From assembly GCF_029882185.1 (NCBI RefSeq), contig NZ_JAOULD010000003.1:1-64000 (forward strand): a stretch of 64,000 nucleotides of DNA, written 5' to 3'. Origin of the DNA: Candidatus Nitrosopumilus sp. GTDB taxonomy: Archaea; Thermoproteota; Nitrososphaeria; Nitrososphaerales; Nitrosopumilaceae. Made by a program: the position numbers and the translations under genes. Under the pieces are notes generated by a model. The model had not been told where the DNA came from. It did no database searches and worked only from the letters and a program-made list of their open reading frames with translations. Positions 45,433-55,180 of this stretch are shown here, one piece after another (within the stretch, counting starts at the first letter, position 1; each line of letters opens with the position of its first letter).

Positions 45433-46313
45433 TATGAAATTGCCTTTACAATGATATTAGAAATATCAACAATGGATGTTTTACCTGGAATAGTATTTGT
45501 ACTAATAATTTTTGTTACTCCTGCTTTTCTAATTTTTTCTTCTGCATTATTCATTAATAATGCATGTGTACATGCAACATACACTTTTTTACATTTTTGT
45601 TTTTTGAGAAATTGAGTAGCTTTTACAATACTACCTCCAGTACTAATCATATCGTCAACTAAAATTAAATCTCTATTAGCAACTTCATCAAGATTCTTTG
45701 TTTTTATCTGAACCTTTCCTGTTTTTCTATCTCTTTTTTTTTCCAAGGTGATATACTCCGAACCTAATTCTCTTGCAAACTCTTTTGCTCTTTCTTTTCC
45801 TCCTTGATCAGGTGATACAACAAAAGGATCTTTTAGGCTCAATTTCTTAACAAATCGTACAAGTTCAGGAATTGCAGATACATTCTCTGTTTTTATTGTA
45901 AAATGTCTGAATCCCATCATACTATGAATATCGACAGCAATAATTTTTGATGCACCAGCTCCTTTGAATAATTTGCCAAGAACCTTCATTGTAATAATTT
46001 CTCCTGGTAAAAACTCTCTATCTTGCCTTGCATAGCCCATATATGGTATCACAGCAATAACCTCAGATGATGTCTCTTTGGCTTTTGAAATTAATGATAA
46101 CGCTTGAATTAGATTTGTATCAACTGGAGGATAAATTGATTGCACAACAATAGATTTCCCCTTTGAAATTTTTCCACTAAGAGTAATTTTGCTTTCTCCG
46201 TCCTCAAATACCCTTACCTGTGATTTTACAAAATTTGCCTTCATTTTTTTAGATAATCTTTTTGCTATGTCCTCAGAAGATTTACCTGCAATTACTGATA
46301 ATTTACTCAACAA
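45432..46313 (-). CDS. prs: Ribose-phosphate pyrophosphokinase
   Basis: 293 residues. Makes PRPP from ribose 5-phosphate and ATP. Motifs: DGESKI near residue 36, SIYPPVDTNL near 60, a regulatory-loop region with GYARQDREF near 97, DQGGKERA near 165, and the PRPP loop VDDMISTGGSIVKA near 210. The length fits archaeal Prs. It opens an operon with trmG10, rnz and sir2. Confidence 0.93.
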   Translation of the reverse strand: MLSKLSVIAGKSSEDIAKRLSKKMKANFVKSQVRVFEDGESKITLSGKISKGKSIVVQSIYPPVDTNLIQALSLISKAKETSSEVIAVIPYMGYARQDREFLPGEIITMKVLGKLFKGAGASKIIAVDIHSMMGFRHFTIKTENVSAIPELVRFVKKLSLKDPFVVSPDQGGKERAKEFARELGSEYITLEKKRDRKTGKVQIKTKNLDEVANRDLILVDDMISTGGSIVKATQFLKKQKCKKVYVACTHALLMNNAEEKIRKAGVTKIISTNTIPGKTSIVDISNIIVKAIS

Positions 46314-46351
46314 GAAATGTCAATTAATGGGATTCTTAAGTTTTGAGAAGA

Positions 46352-48100
46352 TCATTCTTCTGCAGCTCCACCACGACCTAAGTCACCAAGACCAAATTCA
46401 TCAATGACTCTATTTCTTTCTCCATCAAGCTTTCGAATCTCCTCGTCTTCTCTCTTTTCATCACCTTGATACACGGTTCTAATTGGCCATGGAATTCTAA
46501 TATCATATTTTTTAAATTCTTCATACATGATCATCCTGATACCTGTTTTAATCTTGAATTGTGAACCATAATCCCTAACAAATACCCACAAGGAAAAATC
46601 AAGGGATGAATCATTAAATTTGTTAAATCTCACAACTGGTTGATTCAAGTCAACATGAATATCTTTATCACATCCACAACTAGGTTTATTTTGATTTAAG
46701 TAAGGACATCTATGTTGTACAACCATATGTCTTCCTCTATCATCTAAGACTTCTTCCATAGCACGCTTACCGATCTTTACTAAAATTCCAGCTACTTGTT
46801 TTGGATTGTTTAGATAAGAAACTCCTACTTCAACAACTGCAGGCACCATTTTGAGCTCTTTTGAATAATTAATAATTTGAGCAGTAACAAGCTGTCTAGT
46901 TGGAATTATGGCAAATGACTCATTTAATGCATCTCGTATGAAAGTCACTCTAGGAGTAATTTTGTGCACATAGCCATTATATCCAGAATCTAATTGAATA
47001 CGCTCCCCCTCTGAAAAAATCTTGTCTTTTCTAATCAAAATATATGCAAAATAATTTTGCATAGTTTCCTGTAATGCTAATCCAATACCTATAGCTAATC
47101 CTCCTGTAGCAGTTGCAAGTATTATCAAATCTATTCCCCACCAACTAATTACCCCAAGTATTACTGAAACAAATATTCCCAATGGTAAAATTTGAGAAAT
47201 TGATTTTGGAAGATCTTTTCTTTTTCTTTTAGCATGACCTGGAGGTTTTGATCCAGGAATTATTGGATCAAAACTGGAAAACCTTCTCTCTTCTCTCCAT
47301 GTATCTATAGGATAAATTTCCTCAACATCTTGTCCTGGCATTAATTCTTTTCCAGATTCATTATTTCCAGAAATACAATCCTCATAATATTTTAGATATT
47401 TACTTCTTTCAGACTTCTTCCATTTTTCAAATGGATCTTCTACTAGTTGTTTAAAACTTCCAATAGGTAGTCCTTTTGAGGTTCTAAACTCTTCGAGGAA
47501 TTTTATTCCCTCATTAGTCATTAATTTTTCTTCATATTCTTCCTTAGTCAATTCATCTGGAATGTGTTTTGGAGGTACCCATTTGTAGAATTTATGGAAA
47601 AGATCACCTTCATCATCTTGGAATCCACGTAGTTCTTTCCATGACTCAAAATCTTCTTTTTCTAATTTTGATTTTTCTTTTTTACTAAGTATTATTGGAA
47701 TTATATGCGAAACTGAATACCCAATAACAAGAATGTTTATTGTATTGAGAATTTTTGCAAATGTTTCCTCAGGAGTTAATTCCCCATCTGCATAATATGA
47801 AACATCATTATCAAACAGTTCAAATGATTGTATGTACAAATTCACTGATGTAATTAATATGATGGCAAAAATTGGTAATACTATTACCCTGACAAATCTT
47901 GAAAAATGAGGTCGTACATAATTTAATTTTTGTTTCTTTACCCATTTTGAAAATGTACGATAAACAATAACAATTCCAATTATACCTACAATTAATACAA
48001 TAAATGCCGCACGAAGGGATTCAGATGAGTCTAGAAGCTGAGATATGCCTTGAAACTGGTCTACTTGATTTGATACTGCATCAATTACTTCTTCAGCCAT
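46352..48100 (-). CDS. Mechanosensitive channel, MscS family, with large N-terminal extension
   Basis: 582 residues. Membrane helices at about 30-50, 65-85, 112-130, and 310-350. The MscS core starts at about 320 with TATGGLAIGIGLALQETMQNYFAYILI (pore helix) and GYNGYVHKITPRVTFIRD (beta domain). The first 300 residues include a hydrophilic domain of 170 residues (about 145-305), which is unusual for the family and may sense signals. The C-terminal region includes a zinc-type segment with CPYL, CGCDK. The channel releases solutes on osmotic down-shock. Confidence 0.85.
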   Translation of the reverse strand: MAEEVIDAVSNQVDQFQGISQLLDSSESLRAAFIVLIVGIIGIVIVYRTFSKWVKKQKLNYVRPHFSRFVRVIVLPIFAIILITSVNLYIQSFELFDNDVSYYADGELTPEETFAKILNTINILVIGYSVSHIIPIILSKKEKSKLEKEDFESWKELRGFQDDEGDLFHKFYKWVPPKHIPDELTKEEYEEKLMTNEGIKFLEEFRTSKGLPIGSFKQLVEDPFEKWKKSERSKYLKYYEDCISGNNESGKELMPGQDVEEIYPIDTWREERRFSSFDPIIPGSKPPGHAKRKRKDLPKSISQILPLGIFVSVILGVISWWGIDLIILATATGGLAIGIGLALQETMQNYFAYILIRKDKIFSEGERIQLDSGYNGYVHKITPRVTFIRDALNESFAIIPTRQLVTAQIINYSKELKMVPAVVEVGVSYLNNPKQVAGILVKIGKRAMEEVLDDRGRHMVVQHRCPYLNQNKPSCGCDKDIHVDLNQPVVRFNKFNDSSLDFSLWVFVRDYGSQFKIKTGIRMIMYEEFKKYDIRIPWPIRTVYQGDEKREDEEIRKLDGERNRVIDEFGLGDLGRGGAAEE

Positions 48101-48240
48101 TTAGAATCCCTTATTCTTATTATAATACATAGGTTAACCCTCTTTTTCCTAACAGAATTTTTAATAAAACTGAATGAAATATAAAATTTAGCCATAAAAA
48201 TTCTGTAATCCTTATCAAGGGTAACATCACTAATTATACA

Positions 48241-49605
48241 ATGACATATCAAGAATCAGCATGGGATAATTCTCCATCACTAAAATCTTATACATTATCA
48301 AATTTCAGAACTCTCCCTCAAATTCAAAAATTAAGTGAAAAAACTCAATTTGAAATGGAAGTTGTAGGAAATGTTTTACCGTTTAAAGCAAATAATTATG
48401 TTGTAGAACAATTAATTGATTGGAATAATATCCCTAATGATCCTATCTTTGTACTGACATTTCCTCAAAAAGGAATGTTAAAGCCAGAACATTATGAAAA
48501 AATGGCTAATGCATTAAAAAATAATTTAGATAAAAAAGAAATCACATCTATTGCAAATGAAATACGTTTACAACTTAATCCACATCCTGCAGGTCAAATG
48601 GAACTTAATGTTCCAACTCTAAAAGATGGGACAAAACTTTATGGAATGCAACACAAATACAAAGAAACTTGTCTTTTTTTCCCCAGTCAAAGTCAAACAT
48701 GTCATGCATATTGCAGCTTTTGTTTTAGATGGCCACAATTTGTAGGAATGGATGAAATGAAATTTGCAATGCAAGAAGGAGAACAACTAGTTCAATATGT
48801 TAGAGAACATCCAGAAATCTCTGATGTCTTATTCACAGGTGGTGATCCGATGATTATGAAAGCAAAAATTTTCTCAAAATATGTTGATACATTAATTGAT
48901 GCAAAATTACCTAATCTCAAAACAATTAGAATTGGAACAAAATCCCTTGCCTATTGGCCTTACAAATTTTTAACAGATTCTGATTCTCAGGAAATGTTAG
49001 ACATATTCAAAAAAATTACAGATAATGGATTACACCTTGCATTCATGGCGCATTTTAATCATCTAAATGAATTATCAACGGACGCTGTAAAAGATGCAAT
49101 CAAAGCTGTAAGAAACACAGGTGCAGAAATTAGAACACAATCTCCATTATTGGCACACATTAATGATGATTCAGAAATGTGGGCAAAAATGTGGACTAAA
49201 CAAGTTCAGCTTGGATGTATCCCATACTATATGTTTGTTGTAAGAGATACAGGTGCACAACACTACTTTGGAGTTCCACTGGTAAAAGCATACAAAATTT
49301 TTAGAAAAGCATATTCTTCAGTTAGTGGATTAGCAAGAACTGTTCGTGGACCTAGCATGTCTGCTACTCCAGGCAAAGTACACGTTATTGGAACCGCAAA
49401 CCTAAATGATCAAAAAGTAATTGTTTTGAGATTTTTGCAGGGCAGAAATCCTGACTGGGTACAAGTGCCATTCTTTGCAAAATATGATGAAAATGCAATT
49501 TGGTTAGATGATCTAAAGCCTGCATTGACTGAAAAATTCTTTTTTGATGATGAAATGAAAAATTTCAAAACAAAACATCCAATTGAAGATTATCCTGAAT
49601 CTTAG
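48241..49605 (+). CDS. KamA-family radical SAM aminomutase
   Basis: 454 residues. The iron-sulfur motif CHAYCSFC lies near residues 154-161, SAM-binding TGGDPM near 201, and a PLP-lysine candidate in TPGKVHVIG near 380. KamA enzymes move an amino group between carbons 2 and 3 of lysine or glutamate. The gene is followed 74 nt later by a divergent glutamine synthetase on the same strand, so a beta-amino-acid pathway is worth considering. Lysine or glutamate as substrate cannot be decided from sequence alone. Confidence 0.8.
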   Translation: MTYQESAWDNSPSLKSYTLSNFRTLPQIQKLSEKTQFEMEVVGNVLPFKANNYVVEQLIDWNNIPNDPIFVLTFPQKGMLKPEHYEKMANALKNNLDKKEITSIANEIRLQLNPHPAGQMELNVPTLKDGTKLYGMQHKYKETCLFFPSQSQTCHAYCSFCFRWPQFVGMDEMKFAMQEGEQLVQYVREHPEISDVLFTGGDPMIMKAKIFSKYVDTLIDAKLPNLKTIRIGTKSLAYWPYKFLTDSDSQEMLDIFKKITDNGLHLAFMAHFNHLNELSTDAVKDAIKAVRNTGAEIRTQSPLLAHINDDSEMWAKMWTKQVQLGCIPYYMFVVRDTGAQHYFGVPLVKAYKIFRKAYSSVSGLARTVRGPSMSATPGKVHVIGTANLNDQKVIVLRFLQGRNPDWVQVPFFAKYDENAIWLDDLKPALTEKFFFDDEMKNFKTKHPIEDYPES

Positions 49606-49679
49606 AATTAACCTGACTAACTTGACAACTCTAACTTACAAGACCATATTAGTAAAATAAGAAATAACAAATATCAAAA

Positions 49680-51125
49680 TTGAATGTAGAACAAGTATTA
49701 CAAGCTATTAAAAATGAAAATATTTCATTCATTGATTTTTGGTTTGTAGATATTTTTGGTGAATTACATAATGTTGGAATGCCAAGTTATGCCATTGACG
49801 AAAACAGTTTTGTAAACGGTCTTGAAAAATTAGATGCAAGTTCAATTGTTGGATTCAAATCTGTTAATAATTCTGATATGATTTTAATGCCTGATCCAAC
49901 TTCATTTAAAATTCTTCCAAATGATTATGATCCTGGCAATAGAAAAAATGCAAGAATCTTTTGTGATCTTTATGACGGAAACATAAACAAAGAATCTCGA
50001 TACAATCGAGATTCAAGAGGAATTGCACAAAAGGCATCAGAAAAACTCCATGATTTTGGTTTAACTCATACTAATTGGGGACCTGAAATAGAATTTTTTG
50101 TATTTGACGCTATCAATGTTTATCCTTCTCCCTATGGTGCAACCCATTCTGGAGGTGGTTCTGGATATTCCATAGAATCTAAAGAATCTCCTTGGGCAAA
50201 AGGAAATGTAAGTACTGCAATAGATATCAAAGAAGGGTATTATCCAGCACAACCAAAGGATACTCTTGAAGGATTTAGAAAAGATGTATGTGATGATTTG
50301 TATAATTATTTTGGAATAAAAATTGAAGCAGAACATCATGAAGTAGCAACTTCTGGTCAATGTGAAATCAATCTAGTCTATGATGAAATGGTTTCTATGG
50401 CTGATAATGTAATTGCAGTTAAAAATTTGGTAAAGGTAAAAGCAAAAAGAAAAAATAAAGTAGCAACTTTTATGCCAAAACCAATTTTTGGCGATAATGC
50501 ATCTGCAATGCATACACATCAAAGTTTATGGAAAGAAAATTCAAATATAATGTACGATAAAGATGATGATGTAGCTCAAATGAGCCAAACTGGAAGGTAT
50601 TATGTCGGAGGAATTCTAGATCATGCATCAGCATTATGTGCAATTTCAAATCCTACAACAAATTCTTACAAACGTCTTGTTCCTGGATTTGAGGCCCCTG
50701 TCAATGTATGTTGGGGATTAGCAAATCGCTCAACTGCTATTAGGGTTCCTATGTATAATAGAAATCAAGAAAAAAGTAAAAGGATTGAATATCGTGTACC
50801 TGATCCAACTGCAAATATCTATCTTTTAGAAGCTGCATTATTGTTAGCAGGATTAGATGGAATCAAAAACAAAACTGATCCTGGTGATCCTATTGAAGAA
50901 AATGTCTACAAACTTTCTTCAGAAAAGAAGCGAGAGTATAAGATTGGATCTTTACCAGTGTCATTGAAAGATTCACTTGATTCTTTAGCAAGCGATTCAA
51001 ATTTCTTAAAAGAAACTTTTACAAAAGATTTCCTCGATGCTTATTCTGAATTAAAATACAAAGAATATACTGCATTTGCACAAACTCCTACAGCCTGGGA
51101 GGTTTCAATGTATGCTGATGCTTAA
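49680..51125 (+). CDS. Second, divergent glutamine synthetase-like ligase
   Basis: 481 residues from a TTG start. The GS fold is clear: EIEFFVF near 140, HHEVATSGQCEIN near 222, NPTTNSYKRLVPGFEAP near 325, and RIEYRVPDPTANIYL near 365. Differences from the first copy are LDASSI instead of LDGSSI, SAMHTH instead of SGMHVN, and NIYLLEA instead of NPYLVFA. They lie near the ammonium and glutamate sites, so the substrate may differ. It follows the KamA-type gene on the same strand and probably shares its transcript. Confidence 0.85.
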   Translation: MNVEQVLQAIKNENISFIDFWFVDIFGELHNVGMPSYAIDENSFVNGLEKLDASSIVGFKSVNNSDMILMPDPTSFKILPNDYDPGNRKNARIFCDLYDGNINKESRYNRDSRGIAQKASEKLHDFGLTHTNWGPEIEFFVFDAINVYPSPYGATHSGGGSGYSIESKESPWAKGNVSTAIDIKEGYYPAQPKDTLEGFRKDVCDDLYNYFGIKIEAEHHEVATSGQCEINLVYDEMVSMADNVIAVKNLVKVKAKRKNKVATFMPKPIFGDNASAMHTHQSLWKENSNIMYDKDDDVAQMSQTGRYYVGGILDHASALCAISNPTTNSYKRLVPGFEAPVNVCWGLANRSTAIRVPMYNRNQEKSKRIEYRVPDPTANIYLLEAALLLAGLDGIKNKTDPGDPIEENVYKLSSEKKREYKIGSLPVSLKDSLDSLASDSNFLKETFTKDFLDAYSELKYKEYTAFAQTPTAWEVSMYADA

Positions 51126-51213
51126 TTGGTACAAGTGTCAAAATATTCTAAAAATCAGTATTTTTGATGAAAATTAGTAGAACATTTTTAAAATTAGATT
51201 TGTTTTTTTTAGT

Positions 51214-51873
51214 ATGAAATTAAAATTATTGATGCTATTTTTGTTAATTATACCTAGCTTGGCTGGAATTGCTCATGGACATACAATTGATTCTGTAGGA
51301 GAATATAGAGTAGAAATTGGATGGATGAATGAACCTGTTGTATCTGGAGAAACCAATGCAATTGAATTTTATGTTAGCCCGTTAATCCAATGTCCAAATA
51401 TTCCTAAACCAATTAAATGTGCAGAATCACAAGAATTTCAAAATGGAATTTCTGATTTAAACAAAACAATCAAAATGAAATTGATCTATAAAGATCAAAG
51501 TATTACACTTCCTTTTTCCCCTGATCATGATATTCCAGGAAAATATTATGCATTTGTAAATCCAACTGTTTCTGGATTTTATCAAGCAAATATTTTAGGA
51601 ACAATAATAGATACCCCAATTAGCATATCAATGCATCCACCAAAAGTAGAAGAGCGCTCATACATTGAATTTCCTGAACCATCAGATATTACAATAACAC
51701 AAATGATTGATGGACATACTGCATTGATTGAAGATGTAAGTGATCTTAAAGAAACAGTGAGTAATCTTAAAGAAACACAATCAGATGATGTAGGATATAC
51801 AGGTATTGGAGTTGGATTGATTGGAATTGCAATTGCGATAATAGCATTTGTAAAGTCTAACAAAACTAATTAG
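51214..51873 (+). CDS. Exported, C-terminally anchored protein, unknown function
   Basis: 219 residues. A signal peptide covers about 1-22, ending AHGH. A beta-rich domain of about 150 residues follows, including the pair CPNIPKPIKC that may form a disulfide. A coiled segment (SDLKETVSNLKETQ) leads to a final transmembrane helix at about 196-214. Such a protein would face outside the membrane. I do not assign a family. It overlaps the end of the antiporter gene by eight bases. Confidence 0.65.
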   Translation: MKLKLLMLFLLIIPSLAGIAHGHTIDSVGEYRVEIGWMNEPVVSGETNAIEFYVSPLIQCPNIPKPIKCAESQEFQNGISDLNKTIKMKLIYKDQSITLPFSPDHDIPGKYYAFVNPTVSGFYQANILGTIIDTPISISMHPPKVEERSYIEFPEPSDITITQMIDGHTALIEDVSDLKETVSNLKETQSDDVGYTGIGVGLIGIAIAIIAFVKSNKTN

Positions 51874-53092
51874 AATTTGATATTTCATTTTTTTTAAAGG
51901 AATATCTCAATAATATAGGACCAACAAATATTGTGCCTAAAATTACAAAAATCAATGTTGAGAAAATACTGTCAGAAATTATTCCATAAGACAATCCTAC
52001 TCCAGAAGTTATGAATGCGATTTCTCCCCTGACAATCATTCCACAACCAATTCTCAAGCCTTTGTTTTTATTTTTTAGTAAAATGATTGCTGGAATTCCA
52101 GAACCTAAGATTTTACTAATAATTGCAATTATCAAAATTACAAAAAATAAGATAAAATCTATATCCAAAATATTTGAGATATCTACATTTGCACCAAGTA
52201 TTGCAAAGAAAAATGGCGCAAAAATAATTTGCAATTCTCCTACAAACTCTCTAACCTGTCTTGCTAATTTTGAGCCTGCAAGTCCCATTCCTGCTGCAAA
52301 TGCTCCTACTATAGGATTGAGACCTATAATTGAAGCAATAGCTGCTATACCAAATGCTGAACCTAATGCAGTTGCTTGTTTTGTTCCACGAGATTCAAGA
52401 GATGTAGGTCTTGATGCTGCAACCACATGTACTATTTTTGGAAGTAAAAATACAGCCCCTAATAACAGAATAAACCATAGAATTAACGATTCTGATACTT
52501 CAAAAATTATTGTCTCCAATGACGGGAGAGTATGTGCAATTACTATAGAAATTATTGAAGATAGAATGGCTAATCCTATCACATCATCAAGTACTGCTGC
52601 ATTGACCAAAATGTTTCCTTCTTTTGTTTTTTCTTTTCCCATTTCTCCCAAAATTGTTACAGCTGCTGTAATACTTGTTGCACTCAATGTTGCACCAATA
52701 ATCATTGCAACCATCCAATTGATTCCAAATAAAATAGAAATTCCATATCCAAGTCCTAATGGAACAATTACTCCTGCAATACCAATAATCATAGCATGAA
52801 TTCCTACATGCTTTAAACTAGAAAAAGTGAAATGTAATCCTGCTGAAAATAATATTATGATTCCAGCAATTTGCCAAAATGACATCATCAGATCATTTAG
52901 ATCAACTAATGGTCTATCAAAGAAAAATGTAATTCCTCCTAATACAAATGGACCCAAAATTATTCCACCAATTACAAAACCGACTATCTCAGAAATTCCA
53001 AAATGTTTACAAATTCTACCAAAAAGCATTGATGGAATTACCAAAACTAGGATTCCAACTAAAGTTGGAATAACATCAATTTCTGTGACCAT
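51866..53092 (-). CDS. Cation:proton antiporter (CPA2 family)
   Basis: 408 residues with about eleven to twelve membrane helices. The family pattern is seen in FSAGLHFTFSSLK (near 80), the helix-break with LVNAAVLDDVIGLAILS (near 160) that holds the ion-binding Asp pair, and ASIIGLNPIVGAFAAGMG (near 250). No KTN/TrkA domain follows. It exchanges Na+ or K+ for H+. A gene with a different antiporter family lies at 5555. Confidence 0.85.
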   Translation of the reverse strand: MVTEIDVIPTLVGILVLVIPSMLFGRICKHFGISEIVGFVIGGIILGPFVLGGITFFFDRPLVDLNDLMMSFWQIAGIIILFSAGLHFTFSSLKHVGIHAMIIGIAGVIVPLGLGYGISILFGINWMVAMIIGATLSATSITAAVTILGEMGKEKTKEGNILVNAAVLDDVIGLAILSSIISIVIAHTLPSLETIIFEVSESLILWFILLLGAVFLLPKIVHVVAASRPTSLESRGTKQATALGSAFGIAAIASIIGLNPIVGAFAAGMGLAGSKLARQVREFVGELQIIFAPFFFAILGANVDISNILDIDFILFFVILIIAIISKILGSGIPAIILLKNKNKGLRIGCGMIVRGEIAFITSGVGLSYGIISDSIFSTLIFVILGTIFVGPILLRYSFKKNEISNSN

Positions 53093-53153
53093 TCACGATT
53101 AAATCTAATTCTATTAATTAAAACTAATTTTTAAAATCAAATTTGATATTTTA

Positions 53154-54440
53154 TTAAAATTTGAGCCTAGGATTTTTCCAAATTTTATAGAAAACTGCCC
53201 CAATTCCTATTATTGTAATTCCTGCAAGAATTATTTCAACTTGAAATTGTAATGCCATGTAAACTGTTGTTCCAAATCCAACTAATGGTAAAATTGGAAA
53301 TTTCCCAATATTGATTGGAACTCTAAATGGTCTTTTTAAAACAGGTTCTGTATATCGTAAAACTATAACTGCTAAATTAATTGCTGCAAATGTTATGACG
53401 ATAGCAAAAACTACGATGTTGGCTATAATTACAATATCTCCTATAAATGAAAATCCTACTGAAGTGATCAAAATAACAATTACTGCAATCCATGGTGTCT
53501 TAGTTTTAGGATGAACTCTGCCCAAAAACTGTGGTAACGAATTACTTTTTGCCATTCCATATAGTATTCTTGCTCCTGCTACAAGTGTGATTAAAACAGT
53601 ACTTGCTGTAGCAAATAATGCAATTATTGATAATGTAACACTACCATTAGTACCTAAGACCTTATGTGCAACATCAGCAAGTGGGGCAGATGATACTGAT
53701 AATTCTTGCCAATCTAAAATTTTTACAACCGATAATGAAACTAGAACATAAATTACTCCAGTTATAAGAATTGATAAAATAATAGCTCGAGGAATTGTTT
53801 TGTGAGGTCTTCTGACCTCTTCAGCAACATTTGCCATATCTTCAAATCCAATAAATGCAAAGAAAATTAAAACAAATGCAAGAATTATTCCTGAAAATCC
53901 ATTTGGTGCTTCAAAATAATCTATTGATTCTACAGGTTCAACAGTAAGTCCAAGAAAAATAATTAATGCTAATCCTCCAGCAGTTATAATTGCAAAAATA
54001 GTATTTGCCCATGCAGACTCTTTAATACCAATAAAATTTACCAAGGATAAAATTACAATTAGAACAATTGCTCCGATAGTTATTGGTATTTCAATAAACT
54101 GAATTAGATAACCTCCAAACCCTAAAGATACAGTGGCAGCAACTATGATGGATGTAATTGCAGTTAACCATCCAATTATAAAACCAAAAAAATTACTTTT
54201 GAATGCATTTTTAACAAAAGTATATTCTGCTGCTGCTTTTGGATATAATGCTGCAAGTTCAGAGTAACTCAACCCAGCAAATACTGCAACTATCGCACCT
54301 AGCAAAAAAGAAATCCACATTGAATTTCCAGCAAAACCTGCAGCCTCTCCAATTAGAACATAAATTCCAGCACCAAGAATCAAACCCACTCCATACATGG
54401 TAAGATGAAAAAGACCCATGTGGCGCTTTAATTCATACAT
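53154..54440 (-). CDS. APC-family amino acid permease
   Basis: 428 residues, twelve hydrophobic segments. The first helix has GLILGAGIYVLIGEAAGFAG with the unwound GxG substrate site, and the segment AFIGFEDMANVAEEVRRPHK at about 195-215 is typical of APC transporters. Uptake of an amino acid or amine with H+ or Na+ is expected; the substrate is not determined. Six bases separate it from the VIT1-like gene, which is upstream on the same strand. Confidence 0.85.
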   Translation of the reverse strand: MYELKRHMGLFHLTMYGVGLILGAGIYVLIGEAAGFAGNSMWISFLLGAIVAVFAGLSYSELAALYPKAAAEYTFVKNAFKSNFFGFIIGWLTAITSIIVAATVSLGFGGYLIQFIEIPITIGAIVLIVILSLVNFIGIKESAWANTIFAIITAGGLALIIFLGLTVEPVESIDYFEAPNGFSGIILAFVLIFFAFIGFEDMANVAEEVRRPHKTIPRAIILSILITGVIYVLVSLSVVKILDWQELSVSSAPLADVAHKVLGTNGSVTLSIIALFATASTVLITLVAGARILYGMAKSNSLPQFLGRVHPKTKTPWIAVIVILITSVGFSFIGDIVIIANIVVFAIVITFAAINLAVIVLRYTEPVLKRPFRVPINIGKFPILPLVGFGTTVYMALQFQVEIILAGITIIGIGAVFYKIWKNPRLKF

Positions 54441-54446
54441 ATACCA

Positions 54447-55133
54447 TCAACCTGTAACCAAGAAATTTAATCCAAATCCTATCAAATATGCGACAATTGC
54501 AGCAATTCCACCAATAATTAATGTATTAACTCCTGAGCGTATCATTGATTTCTTTACAATTTTTCCTTTAATCATTCCAACAAGAAAGAACGCAAAACAT
54601 ACAGATACAATAGAATAAACAAAAGCTTCAGAATTCAATTCAATTCCAACAATCATGAAAATCATAAACGGAATCAATGGAATTAATCCTACAAGATTGA
54701 AACCAACAAATGTGCTGACAGAACTATCTAATGGGTTTTTTTCATCCTCCATCAATCCTAATTCTTCTTTCATCATTGTATCTATCCATACTTTTCTTCT
54801 TGATGTTATAATTCGCACAACATCTTCTAACAATTGATCCTTGAAACCTTTTTTTCTATAAATTTCTCTGATTTCTTCAATTTCTTGTTCTTCTAAATTA
54901 TCAATTTCCCATTCTTCCTGTTTTCTTTTCATCTCCATAAACTCATTTCGTGCTTTTGATGCTTGATAATTTGAGGCAGCCATAGAAAGCCCATCTGCAA
55001 ACAAATTTGCAAAACCCAAAATTAAGATAATTGTTGAAGGTAATGAGGCACCCATTACTCCTGCAACAATAGCAAAAGTTGTGACAGCACCGTCTATAGA
55101 ACCATAAATAAAATCATCAAAATGCCATTTCAT
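54447..55133 (-). CDS. VIT1/CCC1 family membrane protein (iron/manganese transporter-like)
   Basis: 228 residues. Two N-terminal helices with DGAVTTFAIVAGVMGA and FANLFADGLSMAASNY carry the Asp and Met residues of the CCC1 metal site. A cytoplasmic helical insert (about 60-120) with KRKQEEWEIDNLEEQEIEEI is highly acidic and could bind metal. Three more helices end the protein. The family moves Fe2+ or Mn2+ out of the cytoplasm. It is co-directional with the APC permease. Confidence 0.8.
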   Translation of the reverse strand: MKWHFDDFIYGSIDGAVTTFAIVAGVMGASLPSTIILILGFANLFADGLSMAASNYQASKARNEFMEMKRKQEEWEIDNLEEQEIEEIREIYRKKGFKDQLLEDVVRIITSRRKVWIDTMMKEELGLMEDEKNPLDSSVSTFVGFNLVGLIPLIPFMIFMIVGIELNSEAFVYSIVSVCFAFFLVGMIKGKIVKKSMIRSGVNTLIIGGIAAIVAYLIGFGLNFLVTG

Positions 55134-55180
55134 TATATCACAATGATTTTCTGTTTGTTGTTTTAATGTATTTAGAATTA

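Noticed and set aside
52011-52799. A 262-residue open frame on the plus strand opposite the CPA2 antiporter
   Set aside because: It is the antisense of a gene with clear transporter motifs; its low-complexity Ile/Pro/Ala/Asn composition is that of a shadow frame.
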